Source: an uncultured Bacteroidales bacterium
GTDB taxonomy: Bacteria; Bacteroidota; Bacteroidia; Bacteroidales; UBA932
Direction: 5' to 3'
Assembly: GCA_944322575.1 (NCBI GenBank)
Contig: CALUPK010000003.1
Coordinates: 86,388-120,703 of the forward strand
Length of the DNA stretch: 34,316 bases
Under the pieces are notes generated by a model that worked only from the letters and a program-made list of their open reading frames with translations, was not told where the DNA came from and searched no databases. Positions 24,004 to 31,153 of this stretch are shown in pieces. Positions within the stretch are counted from its first letter, which is position 1. Every line of letters starts with the position of its first letter. The position numbers were made by a program, and so were the translations under genes.

Positions 24004-25043
24004 TATTTATGGGATTTAAGGTACTTGAGAATCTTGCGTACTGCTCCGGGACCGTTGTAGATGAAGCCGGAGTATATCTGAATCAGGGAGGCACCGGCGT
24101 CTAACATCTCCTTGGCCTGCTCCGGGGTCATGATGCCTCCGACACCGATGATGGGCAGGATGCCTCCGGTCTTCTGATGGATGTGGCGCACCATCGCTAA
24201 GCTCTTCTCATACAGGGGCTGGCCGCTCAGGCCGCCGTTGCCTATGGCCTTGACCTTCTCGGGGTCGGTGGAGAGCCCTTCACGGGAATTGGTTGTGTTT
24301 GTGGCGATTATACCGTCGAGGCCGGAACTCAGGGCCAGGTCCACGATGCGGTCCACATGCTCGTAAGGGATGTCGGGGGATATCTTGAGCAGGATGGGGC
24401 GGTAGTCGTCGTAATACCTTCTGAGGGTGAGCAGATGGTCCACTATCTCAGACAAGTAGCCTACGTCCTGCAGGACAGTGAGGTCCTTGACGTTGGGGCA
24501 GGATACGTTCACTGTGAAGTAGTCCACGTAGTCGTAGAGCAGGGAGAAGGAACGCTCGTAATCCTTGTAGGCATCCTCATTAGGAGTCTTGGAGGCCTTG
24601 GCTATGTTGCCGCCGATGATGACATTCGGGACGCGCTTCTGGAGCTGGGCCACAGCGTATTTTACACCTTTATTATTGATGCCCATGCGGTTGATGAGGG
24701 CGTGGTCTTCTACGAGTCTGAAAGAGCGGGGCTTGGGATTGCCGGGCTGAGGCTCGGGGGTGAGGGAGCCTATCTCTACGAAACTGAAGCCGAAGTTGCC
24801 CATGTCGTTGTAGAACTCTCCGTTCTTGTCCAGACCTGCCGCTAAGCCCACGGGATTCCTGAATGTCAGGCCGAATACTTCGCGGCGCAGCTCTCCATCC
24901 TTGTCCCTGACACGGAAAAGAGCCCTTATAAGACTCTGGGAAAGTGGAATATAGCGCAGGAACTGCAGGAGACGGAAAGTGATGTGATGGGCCGTTTCAG
25001 GCGAGAAAGAGAAGAGTATACGTCGGATGAGCAGTCTGTACAT
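24003..25043 (-). CDS. pyrD: Dihydroorotate dehydrogenase (quinone), class 2-like
   Basis: Fourth step of pyrimidine synthesis: oxidises dihydroorotate to orotate with FMN, passing electrons to quinone at the membrane. The 346 residues include the class 2 N-terminal membrane-binding helices (SPETAHHITFRLLQFLRY at about 14-31), GLAAGLDKNGE at 66-76, NRMGINNKG at 118-126 and IGVGGIMTPEQA near 299. At the catalytic base position the sequence is NVSCPN (179-184), giving C182 where E. coli PyrD has serine; cysteine is the class 1 residue. A -7 element at 25068-25075 lies just upstream. Followed by cinA with a one-base stop/start overlap. Confidence 0.94.
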   Translation of the reverse strand: MYRLLIRRILFSFSPETAHHITFRLLQFLRYIPLSQSLIRALFRVRDKDGELRREVFGLTFRNPVGLAAGLDKNGEFYNDMGNFGFSFVEIGSLTPEPQPGNPKPRSFRLVEDHALINRMGINNKGVKYAVAQLQKRVPNVIIGGNIAKASKTPNEDAYKDYERSFSLLYDYVDYFTVNVSCPNVKDLTVLQDVGYLSEIVDHLLTLRRYYDDYRPILLKISPDIPYEHVDRIVDLALSSGLDGIIATNTTNSREGLSTDPEKVKAIGNGGLSGQPLYEKSLAMVRHIHQKTGGILPIIGVGGIMTPEQAKEMLDAGASLIQIYSGFIYNGPGAVRKILKYLKSHK

Positions 25044-25067
25044 AGTGTTTCAGCGTTGATTCGCAGG

Positions 25068-25075
25068 CAAAGATA
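25068..25075 (-). promoter_or_regulatory. -7 element of pyrD-cinA operon
   Basis: On the reverse strand TATCTTTG, an exact TAnnTTTG match, 24 bases before the pyrD ATG. It lies in the 41-base gap behind the XRE regulator gene, so pyrD-cinA can be transcribed independently. No clear -33 box. Confidence 0.5.
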
Positions 25076-25084
25076 CGCCAAAAA

Positions 25085-25543
25085 CTATTTGGGTGGATAA
25101 AATTCCTGAAATGTTCCGTCGGAATAGAACAATGTGATGCGCCGTACATCCCTGGGCTGGGGGCGTACCGGTGCGGACATGGGCTCATCACCGTCTTCAA
25201 TCATGTCCTGGGTGGTTTCAGTCTCCGGAACCGGAGCATACGAATGGCCGCTGTCTATGTCCAGTTCGATGGACGGGGAGAACAGGTCAGGGGAGGAGTC
25301 CTGCTGCCGGGGAGCAGGGGCGGAGCTGTTCTGCTCACGCAGGGGCTTGCCGCGTCCGAGGAGGAGCCAGTCCGGGTTGACGGATGGAAACTTCAGCAGA
25401 AATTTCTGGATAAAGTCAAATCCGGGCTTGTTGCGTCCCGACAGGATGTGGGAGACATTGGAGCGCTGGATGCCCATGATGTCCGCAAACTGGGCCGGTT
25501 TGAGCTGTTCGAGCTCCAAAAATTGTTGTAAACGGCGATTCAT
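25085..25543 (-). CDS. XRE-family DNA-binding regulator
   Basis: Cytoplasmic regulator of 152 residues. The N-terminal helix-turn-helix (about 8-55) reads QLKPAQFADIMGIQRSNVSH followed by ILSGRNKPGFDFIQKFL, a typical Cro/CI-type fold, and then PDWLLLGRGKP, a tail common in this group. Residues about 70-130 are a low-complexity Pro/Ser/Asp/Glu linker, and the last 20 (RRITLFYSDGTFQEFYP) form a compact conserved-looking C-terminal strand pair. Target unknown. The 535-base stretch upstream holds several TTTGTAAAC-like boxes, one over its own -33 region, which suggests autoregulation. Not obviously co-transcribed with pyrD, which has its own -7 element. Confidence 0.85.
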   Translation of the reverse strand: MNRRLQQFLELEQLKPAQFADIMGIQRSNVSHILSGRNKPGFDFIQKFLLKFPSVNPDWLLLGRGKPLREQNSSAPAPRQQDSSPDLFSPSIELDIDSGHSYAPVPETETTQDMIEDGDEPMSAPVRPQPRDVRRITLFYSDGTFQEFYPPK

Positions 25544-25564
25544 TATTGTGAATTTAAATTTTTA

Positions 25565-25572
25565 CAAATATA
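25565..25572 (-). promoter_or_regulatory. -7 element of XRE regulator gene
   Basis: On the reverse strand TATATTTG, exact TAnnTTTG match, 21 bases before the ATG at 25543. The nearest TTTG (25592-25589) is 16 bases upstream, shorter than usual, and is part of a TTTTGTAAAC box. Confidence 0.55.
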
Positions 25573-26008
25573 CATAAAATATTGTTTACAAAATCACACA
25601 AAGAGGAGGAGACAAATGTAAACAAATAGAAGCGTAAGAGAAATCTATCTGAATATCAGTATCATAAAAATAACAGACAATCTCCTTTAAAAATTGATAT
25701 AATATAGTGTAATTAATTGGTTAAGATGCAATTATTCTAAAATATGCCACTGTAGACAGGCCGTTTTTACTCATCAAAGCCCTAAAACATCGGAAAATAT
25801 ATTGAATCTACTTTATATAATAGCGGTTAATTTACTGATTATTCAGAATTTATATACTTAAAAATGATACTATAAAAAAGTTTTATTATACAAGTTACCC
25901 CGCTTATGCAAGGTGTTGGATATTATCTTTATTTTGTTTACATCTGTATAGTAGAGTATGAGTGATATTGTAATTAACTTTTGTAAACGTTTTGTAAAAA
26001 ACGTTTAT

Positions 26009-26039
26009 TTTGACTTCACCGGGATATTGTATAGATTTG
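26009..26039 (+). promoter_or_regulatory. Promoter of queA
   Basis: TTTG (26009-26012), 19-base spacer, TAGATTTG (26032-26039): an essentially ideal Bacteroidetes promoter. Predicted start about 26046, 33 bases before the ATG at 26079. Two TTTGTAAA boxes lie directly upstream. Confidence 0.8.
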
Positions 26040-26078
26040 CCGCTGCAAGTGCGTAAAATCGCCCGAAAACGTTAAAAT

Positions 26079-27314
26079 ATGGCAATACCTCAGATCAGCA
26101 TTTCCGACTATACCTACGACCTGCCCGACGGACGGATCGCATCCTACCCCACGGAGAGGCGCGATGCCTCCAGACTCCTTTTATATAATAAAGGTGAGAT
26201 AACCCATACTGTCTTCTCTTCCCTTCCTGACTACTTACCTGAGGGAGCCCTCATGGTCTTCAACAATACCAAGGTGGTGCCAGCAAGGCTCATTTTCCAG
26301 AGGGAGACCGGGGCCATGATAGAGATTTTCTGTTTAGAACCGTCGGATCCTGAGGATTATAACCTTTCATTTGCCGCTACCTCCACCTGCGTGTGGAAGA
26401 CAATTGTAGGCAACCGGAAGAAGTGGAAGGGCGAGCCTATCCGTCTCTATCTTCCTGAAAACCACAACACTGACCTTGAGCGCCTGAACCTGCGGGCTAC
26501 TCTCGAGGACGGCTCCGAGGGCAATATCCTCGTGCGTTTTACCTGGGATGGCGGCGAGCCTTTTTCCAGGGTGATGGAGATGTGCGGCCGCGTGCCCATT
26601 CCTCCATATCTGCACCGTGAATCGGAAAGTATTGACAGTGAGCGGTATCAGACGCTTTATGCCTCCTACAGGGGCTCGGTCGCCGCGCCTACCGCCGGAC
26701 TGCATTTTACCTCTGAGGTTCTTACTAGGCTCAAGGAGAAGAGGCTGGACTGCGAGAATGTCTGCCTGCATGTGGGTGCCGGAACCTTCCTGCCGGTCAA
26801 GAGTGAGGCCATAGAGGGGCACACCATGCATTCGGAGCCGTTCTCCATTTCGACCGATGTTCTCGATAGAATCCTGCAAATAAAGGGAAACAAGCCGGTT
26901 ATAGCCGTAGGAACGACCAGCGTGCGTACTCTCGAATCCCTCTACTGGTTAGGGGCGGAATGTGCTGTAAAAGGACCTGGGAACTGGGAGCCGTCGCCCG
27001 TGGAGCAATGGGTACCCTATACCTCGGAACTGGGTAAAATCCCCCTTAATGAGGCTTTAGAGGCCCTTTTAGAATACGCCCGGAGCCGTGGAAAGGACCG
27101 GATCACCTGCCGCACCCGCATAATCATAGTCCCCACTTACCGTTTCCGCGTAGTGGACTGGCTCATAACCAATTTCCACCAGCCCAAGAGCACCCTGCTG
27201 CTGCTCATAGCCGCATTGATCGGGGAGGACTGGCGTAAAGTGTATGACTATGCCCTCGGCAATGGGTTCCGTTTCCTGAGTTACGGAGACTCTTCGCTGC
27301 TGATTCCCCGTTAA
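26079..27314 (+). CDS. queA: S-adenosylmethionine:tRNA ribosyltransferase-isomerase
   Basis: Cytoplasmic enzyme of queuosine synthesis: moves the ribosyl part of S-adenosylmethionine onto preQ1 at position 34 of certain tRNAs, forming epoxyqueuosine. The 411-residue chain shows the family run: YDLPDGRIASYPTERRDASR at 13-32, MVFNNTKVVPARL near 59, GRVPIPPYLHR near 180, SVAAPTAGLHFTSE near 206, HVGAGTFLPVK, AVGTTSVRTLES near 276, and TNFHQPKSTLLLLIAAL near 366. It is somewhat longer than the roughly 350 residues of many bacterial QueA proteins, with extra sequence around residues 95-130. It has its own strong promoter next to the boxes shared with the XRE gene. Four of five TTA codons I noted are before G. 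Confidence 0.95.
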   Translation: MAIPQISISDYTYDLPDGRIASYPTERRDASRLLLYNKGEITHTVFSSLPDYLPEGALMVFNNTKVVPARLIFQRETGAMIEIFCLEPSDPEDYNLSFAATSTCVWKTIVGNRKKWKGEPIRLYLPENHNTDLERLNLRATLEDGSEGNILVRFTWDGGEPFSRVMEMCGRVPIPPYLHRESESIDSERYQTLYASYRGSVAAPTAGLHFTSEVLTRLKEKRLDCENVCLHVGAGTFLPVKSEAIEGHTMHSEPFSISTDVLDRILQIKGNKPVIAVGTTSVRTLESLYWLGAECAVKGPGNWEPSPVEQWVPYTSELGKIPLNEALEALLEYARSRGKDRITCRTRIIIVPTYRFRVVDWLITNFHQPKSTLLLLIAALIGEDWRKVYDYALGNGFRFLSYGDSSLLIPR

Positions 27315-27320
27315 ATAGAC

Positions 27321-27350
27321 TTGCTAATTTCAAATATTTTATTAAATTTG
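27321..27350 (+). promoter_or_regulatory. Promoter of M28 peptidase gene
   Basis: TTG(C) at 27321-27324, 18-base gap, TAAATTTG at 27343-27350 (exact TAnnTTTG). Predicted start about 27357, 22 bases before the ATG at 27379. It begins six bases after the queA stop. Confidence 0.65.
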
Positions 27351-27378
27351 CGGACCAAAATCCAGTTTTGCCGCAGAA

Positions 27379-29025
27379 ATGAAGAAAGTCCAGTTCCTTA
27401 CAGCTCTCGCACTGATAGTTGCCGCAGCCTTTGCGGCTATGGGCTTTTTCACTTACAGAAATGCTGATAATCAGAAAAATATCCTTTTCTCCACGGACCG
27501 TGCAGTAGAGGATATCCGTTTTATATCCGCCCGTCCACACTCTATATCTCATCCTGTGGAAAGGGCTCGTGTAAGGTGGTATCTTCATGACAGACTGGAG
27601 GATATGGGCGGTAAGCCGCAGATTTTCCACTACGACTCCATTCCCTGCAAGTTCGGAGGAACCCTCAACATCGCCAATCTTTACTGCAAGTTCGAGCCTC
27701 AGGGCAGGGACACCTCGGAATCCTACCTGATGCTGGTCGCTCATCTGGATTCCAGATTCGCCGAGCAGACCCCTGACGGTGAGACACTTTCCTACGGTGC
27801 TGCCGATGACGGATACGGACTGGCCGCGATACTGGAACTGACGCGCGGTGCGCTGACCTATGCCCGAGAGTGGAACCAGGGACTGAAGATCCTCATCACG
27901 GACTCGGAAGAGCACGAACTGGACGGGATGCGTTATGCCCTGGAGAGGGATAACAGGCTCTTTGACAGGGTGGGACTTCTGATAAACCTGGAGGCCCGTG
28001 GAGTGAAGGGACCGGCCCTGCTGTTCGAGACATCCCGGGGCAATGCCGCTCTGATGGATTTCTATGTGGAGAATGCCCGGATGCCCTATACCTATTCACT
28101 TACATCGGTGATATACAGATATATGCCCAATTTCACCGACTTTACCCCGGCCAAACGGCTTTTCCCCGGATACAATTTTTCTGTCATAGACAACCTCCAT
28201 TACTATCATAACGAAAGGGACAATTTCTCCAATATTCACCCCGAGTCCGTCGCACACTATGGCGTGCAGTTGGAGCCTATGCTGCACAAGTATTTGACAG
28301 ACAAGACGTATGCTGATATAGACTATTTCCGTTCCCAAGAGGACAGGGTGGTGTTTACTGTGCCTGGAATCAAGACCTTCTGTCTCACGCGGACGGAGAA
28401 CTGGATATTGAACGCCGCTGTCCTGCTTATGTTCTGCCTGGCTATGATATTGTACAGGGGCTTGGGCAGGGTTAGGCCTGGGAAGGTACTGCTCAACTCC
28501 TTATGGATATTGCTGACAGGGGTACTTGCCGGAGGAGCGGCTGAAGGTGCGGTCTGGGCTGCCGCCAAGATTGCCGGCGTACCTTTCTCATTCACGGCCT
28601 TGAAGTTCCTTTCGTGGGACTGGACTCTGGCTTTGGGGCTTATAGCCGTAATGTTCGTAGCTTATCTTGTATTTTTCCTGCGCAAGTCCCGCAAGTCGGA
28701 AAATTTTGTCTTCGAGCATCTTATGGGCCTGATCCTGCTGATGCTCGTCCTGTCCGGAGTGCTGCTGTTCACCACAGGGGAGAATTTCTTCCTGATATTC
28801 CCCGCCGCCTGCGCCTTGACCGGACTCCTTCTCCACGTGATATTGTACCTGAACATCCTGTCCCTGCCTCTCCTGCTGCTGGCGGAGATGGCTTTCCTGC
28901 CTTTCCTGTATAACGTATACACTGCATTGACAGCAGGGGCGTTGGGTATTGTGATGTTCCTTGCATTCCTATATACAGTATTGACAGCCTCCCTCGTGAG
29001 GTGCTTTATGAACCAAAGACGATGA
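27379..29025 (+). CDS. M28-family zinc peptidase with C-terminal membrane domain
   Basis: Membrane-bound aminopeptidase-like protein of 548 residues. An N-terminal segment (VQFLTALALIVAAAFAAMGF) anchors or exports it; the catalytic domain (about 35-310) faces the periplasm. Metal ligands of the M28 fold are visible: H122 and D124 (AHLDS), D143 or D144 (AADDGYG), catalytic E177/E178 (DSEEHELDG), E205 (NLEARG), and a histidine of LHYYHNERDNFS near 274-277. From about residue 340 come six to eight hydrophobic segments, an arrangement like eukaryotic ERMP1-type M28 peptidases. Substrate unknown; peptide trimming at the inner membrane is likely. Its TGA overlaps the ATG of the acyltransferase gene (ATGA), so the two are translationally coupled, and both may act in envelope upkeep. 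Confidence 0.9.
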   Translation: MKKVQFLTALALIVAAAFAAMGFFTYRNADNQKNILFSTDRAVEDIRFISARPHSISHPVERARVRWYLHDRLEDMGGKPQIFHYDSIPCKFGGTLNIANLYCKFEPQGRDTSESYLMLVAHLDSRFAEQTPDGETLSYGAADDGYGLAAILELTRGALTYAREWNQGLKILITDSEEHELDGMRYALERDNRLFDRVGLLINLEARGVKGPALLFETSRGNAALMDFYVENARMPYTYSLTSVIYRYMPNFTDFTPAKRLFPGYNFSVIDNLHYYHNERDNFSNIHPESVAHYGVQLEPMLHKYLTDKTYADIDYFRSQEDRVVFTVPGIKTFCLTRTENWILNAAVLLMFCLAMILYRGLGRVRPGKVLLNSLWILLTGVLAGGAAEGAVWAAAKIAGVPFSFTALKFLSWDWTLALGLIAVMFVAYLVFFLRKSRKSENFVFEHLMGLILLMLVLSGVLLFTTGENFFLIFPAACALTGLLLHVILYLNILSLPLLLLAEMAFLPFLYNVYTALTAGALGIVMFLAFLYTVLTASLVRCFMNQRR

Positions 29026-30203
29026 ACCAGGACTACGACAGCATCAGACCCTATTCCGACCAGGAGACCTCCATAGCCTTGAAAAGGGTGGCGGACGCTC
29101 CTGAGCTGAGTGCTATTTCCACATTTCTCTTCGGTCCCGGTGAGGGCCGGGAAGAGGCTCTCAGAGCCCTTATCCGCTCGATAGACACCATTGACGGCTT
29201 CCAGGCCAAGGTTATGGCCGGAGTCATCCGCTCCATTCTGAAGAAAACATCCACCTCGCTGGAAGTCAAAGGACTGGAGCATGTGGAGGACGGCCGCAAG
29301 CATGTGCTGATGTCCAACCACCGCGACATCATCCTTGATCCGGCCATCATGCAGCTGATACTTTTTGACCATAAGGTCTCCACGACAGAGATAGCCGTGG
29401 GGGACAATCTCATAGCCAACTCCCTGATAGAGGATATCTTCCGCTCCAACCGGATGATAAAGGTGGTCCGCGGGGGCAATCCAAGGGAAAAGTACATGGC
29501 ATCGGTCCTGCTGTCCTCCTACATGCGGGACAACATATCTTCCGGACGCTGTTCGGTCTGGATCGCCCAGAGAAGCGGACGCTCCAAGGACGGATGCGAC
29601 GCCACCAGTCAGGGAGTGCTTAAGATGCTGGACATGAGCGGGGCAGGGGACTTCATCAAAGATTTCCTTGAGATCTCGGTGCTGCCTTTCGCCATATCCT
29701 ATCAGCTGGAGCCCTGCGACTTTCTCAAGGCCAGGGAGCTGTATATCACCCGCCGCGGCCAGTACGTCAAGAAGCCCGGGGAAGACACTCACAGCATTCT
29801 TACGGGCGTGACTCAGGACAAGGGCGGCATAGCCTTCCATTTCTGTCCCGCTCTGACGGAGGAGGACGTAGCCTCCTGCGCGGCTCAGGGCAAGAATGAC
29901 CGCTTCAAGGCTCTGGCAGCCCTGCTCGACGACCGTATCTGCTCCAATTACAGGCTATGGGACACCAATTACATCGCCCTCGACATCATGGAAGGAGGTA
30001 CAGCCAATGCGGCACAGTACACTCCTGAGGCCAGGGCAGCCTTCACGGAGCGCATGGAAAAGGGCCTTTCTGCCATAGTGGAGAAAGACCCTGACATGGA
30101 TAAGGACGAGCTGAAGGAGATATTCCTCTCAATCTACGCTAATCCTGTACGTTCCGTACGTGCACATCAAGCTGGGGATAGGGGAAGCTCATGCCCTGCT
30201 TAG
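29022..30203 (+). CDS. PlsC-like acyltransferase
   Basis: Probable 1-acyl-glycerol-3-phosphate-type acyltransferase of 393 residues, acting at the cytoplasmic side of the inner membrane in phospholipid or acyl-lipid synthesis. The core motif is SNHRDIILDP at 98-107. The His-to-Asp distance is H100-x5-D106, one longer than the standard H-x4-D unless D102 serves. A later IKVVRGGNPREKYM stretch (about 146-159) suits the glycerol-phosphate-binding arginine motif. There is no membrane segment. The start is ATG 29022, which overlaps the peptidase stop (ATGA); a GTG at 29001 lies inside that gene. The last 65 bases overlap the reverse-strand mscS gene, so the final residues may be dispensable. Confidence 0.83.
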   Translation: MNQDYDSIRPYSDQETSIALKRVADAPELSAISTFLFGPGEGREEALRALIRSIDTIDGFQAKVMAGVIRSILKKTSTSLEVKGLEHVEDGRKHVLMSNHRDIILDPAIMQLILFDHKVSTTEIAVGDNLIANSLIEDIFRSNRMIKVVRGGNPREKYMASVLLSSYMRDNISSGRCSVWIAQRSGRSKDGCDATSQGVLKMLDMSGAGDFIKDFLEISVLPFAISYQLEPCDFLKARELYITRRGQYVKKPGEDTHSILTGVTQDKGGIAFHFCPALTEEDVASCAAQGKNDRFKALAALLDDRICSNYRLWDTNYIALDIMEGGTANAAQYTPEARAAFTERMEKGLSAIVEKDPDMDKDELKEIFLSIYANPVRSVRAHQAGDRGSSCPA

Positions 30204-31053
30204 GAAAATCCTCGTAGATCTTCTTATTGATATCGAAGAACAGTCCCCAGTAGTCGCCGCCGTGGGTCCAGGCCCTTGCGGTCAGTATTATCGCGCTGTC
30301 TCCCAGTTGTGAGAGGGCTGCGAAAGGGGCGTCCGGAGCCTCGGGGCCGGTCAGCACTCTCTTGTCTTCGCTCAGGTATCTCTGGAGCAGTTCAATACCC
30401 TTTCCGGCATCGTCTCCGTAGGAAATGCTTACGTTCCATTCCACACGGCGGATATCTGAAGCCGTGTTGTTCTGGATGCTGTTATTGGCTAAGTTGCCGT
30501 TGGGCAGGTAGACTACCTTGTTGTCCGGGGTATGGATCTGGGTGGACGTGATATTGATGGCGTCCACTGTTCCGCTGTATCCGCCCGCCTCGATATAGTC
30601 GCCTACCTTGAAGGGCTTGAAGAGCAGGATCATGACGCCTCCGGCAAAATTCTGAAGCGTGCCGCTGAGGGCCATGCCGACCGCGAGGCCGCCGGCAGCT
30701 AAGAGGGCGGCGAAGGTGCTGGCGGGCACTCCGAGGATGGTGACTACCACCACAAAGAGCAGGACAGTCAGGGAGATGTTTACAAAACTTACGGTGAATG
30801 AGCTGAGCGAGGGCTCCACCTTGCGGCGGGTGAAGACGGCCCGGAGCATTTTCCTGATTCGGCGGATAAGCCAGGCCCCTGCCAGATAGATGAGCAGGGC
30901 GGCCAGAACCTTGAGGCCCCACTTTATGACAGTGTCGGCAACCGAGGTCCATATCTCGTGCCCGCTCATGGTGGATACTTTCTGAATTACTTCGCTGATT
31001 TCCATTGCCAGAGTGTCTGACGGATCAGGTTTGAGGTCAAGTTGCGGCCACAT
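30139..31053 (-). CDS. MscS-family small mechanosensitive channel
   Basis: Inner-membrane channel of 304 residues that opens under membrane tension to release solutes in hypo-osmotic shock. Three membrane segments lie at about 43-65, 85-112 and 113-145; the last is the pore helix, rich in Ala and Gly (AALLAAGGLAVGMALSGTLQ) and followed by NFAGGVMILLFKPFKVGDYI, the family signature. The beta domain follows (STQIHTPDNKVVYLPNG-L). ATG 31053 gives an N-terminal extension of 16 residues over an alternative ATG at 31005; I keep the longer form because the -7 element at 31096-31103 suits it. Its promoter lies back to back with the lysine operon promoter. 3' end overlaps the acyltransferase gene by 65 bases. 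Confidence 0.93.
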   Translation of the reverse strand: MWPQLDLKPDPSDTLAMEISEVIQKVSTMSGHEIWTSVADTVIKWGLKVLAALLIYLAGAWLIRRIRKMLRAVFTRRKVEPSLSSFTVSFVNISLTVLLFVVVVTILGVPASTFAALLAAGGLAVGMALSGTLQNFAGGVMILLFKPFKVGDYIEAGGYSGTVDAINITSTQIHTPDNKVVYLPNGNLANNSIQNNTASDIRRVEWNVSISYGDDAGKGIELLQRYLSEDKRVLTGPEAPDAPFAALSQLGDSAIILTARAWTHGGDYWGLFFDINKKIYEDFPKQGMSFPYPQLDVHVRNVQD

Positions 31054-31091
31054 AGTGTGTATCTGTTAATAATTAATAATTTGTAGTTTTA

Positions 31092-31123
31092 TTGGCAAAT
31101 TTACTTAACTTTTATTACATTTG
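31092..31123 (+). promoter_or_regulatory. Promoter of lysine fermentation operon
   Basis: TTGG (31092-31095) as a weak -33 box, 20-base spacer, TACATTTG (31116-31123) as exact TAnnTTTG. Predicted start about 31130, 24 bases before the ATG at 31154. The -7 box contains the in-frame TTG at 31121, ruling it out as start codon of atoD. Confidence 0.65.
31096..31103 (-). promoter_or_regulatory. -7 element of mscS gene
   Basis: On the reverse strand TAAATTTG, exact TAnnTTTG, 42 bases before the ATG at 31053. It abuts the -33 box of the lysine operon promoter on the other strand, so polymerase at one site should hinder the other. Confidence 0.55.
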
Positions 31124-31153
31124 CTAATTAGAATTTTACTAAAACTATCTTTG

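Larger units (their letters stand above)
25544..26078. other. Long AT-rich gene-free region between the XRE gene and queA
   Basis: This is the longest gene-free stretch of the window and is strongly AT-rich. I found no ORF of substance. It holds the XRE -7 element (25565-25572), the queA promoter (26009-26039), and TTTGTAAAC-like boxes at 25584-25593, 25617-25626, 25935-25942, 25980-25988 and 25991-25999. AAACGTTT occurs at 25985-25992 and again at about 25999-26006. A weak hairpin (GCC-AC-TG / CA-GGC) followed by TTTTT lies around 25746-25768 and might end a small transcript. Bases 25630-25930 otherwise show nothing I can name. Confidence 0.6.

Noticed and set aside
25091-25100. DnaA-box-like TTATCCACCC on the reverse strand
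   Set aside because: A single imperfect copy inside the end of the XRE gene, with no dnaA or origin features nearby.
25746-25768. Terminator or small RNA end in the middle of the XRE-queA spacer
   Set aside because: The hairpin has only three plus two pairs with an internal bulge; too weak to call on sequence alone.
28662-29840. 392-codon open frame on the reverse strand across the M28 peptidase and acyltransferase genes
   Set aside because: Both forward-strand genes show clear catalytic motifs and membrane segments; the reverse frame has no recognisable domain and is a product of GC-rich codon structure.
31121-31153. TTG at 31121 as atoD start
   Set aside because: It lies within the -7 promoter element; the ATG at 31154 begins the AtoD-like sequence.
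31146-31153. TATCTTTG directly before the atoD ATG as its promoter
   Set aside because: Transcription would start after the ATG. TACATTTG at 31116-31123, with a -33 partner, is better placed.
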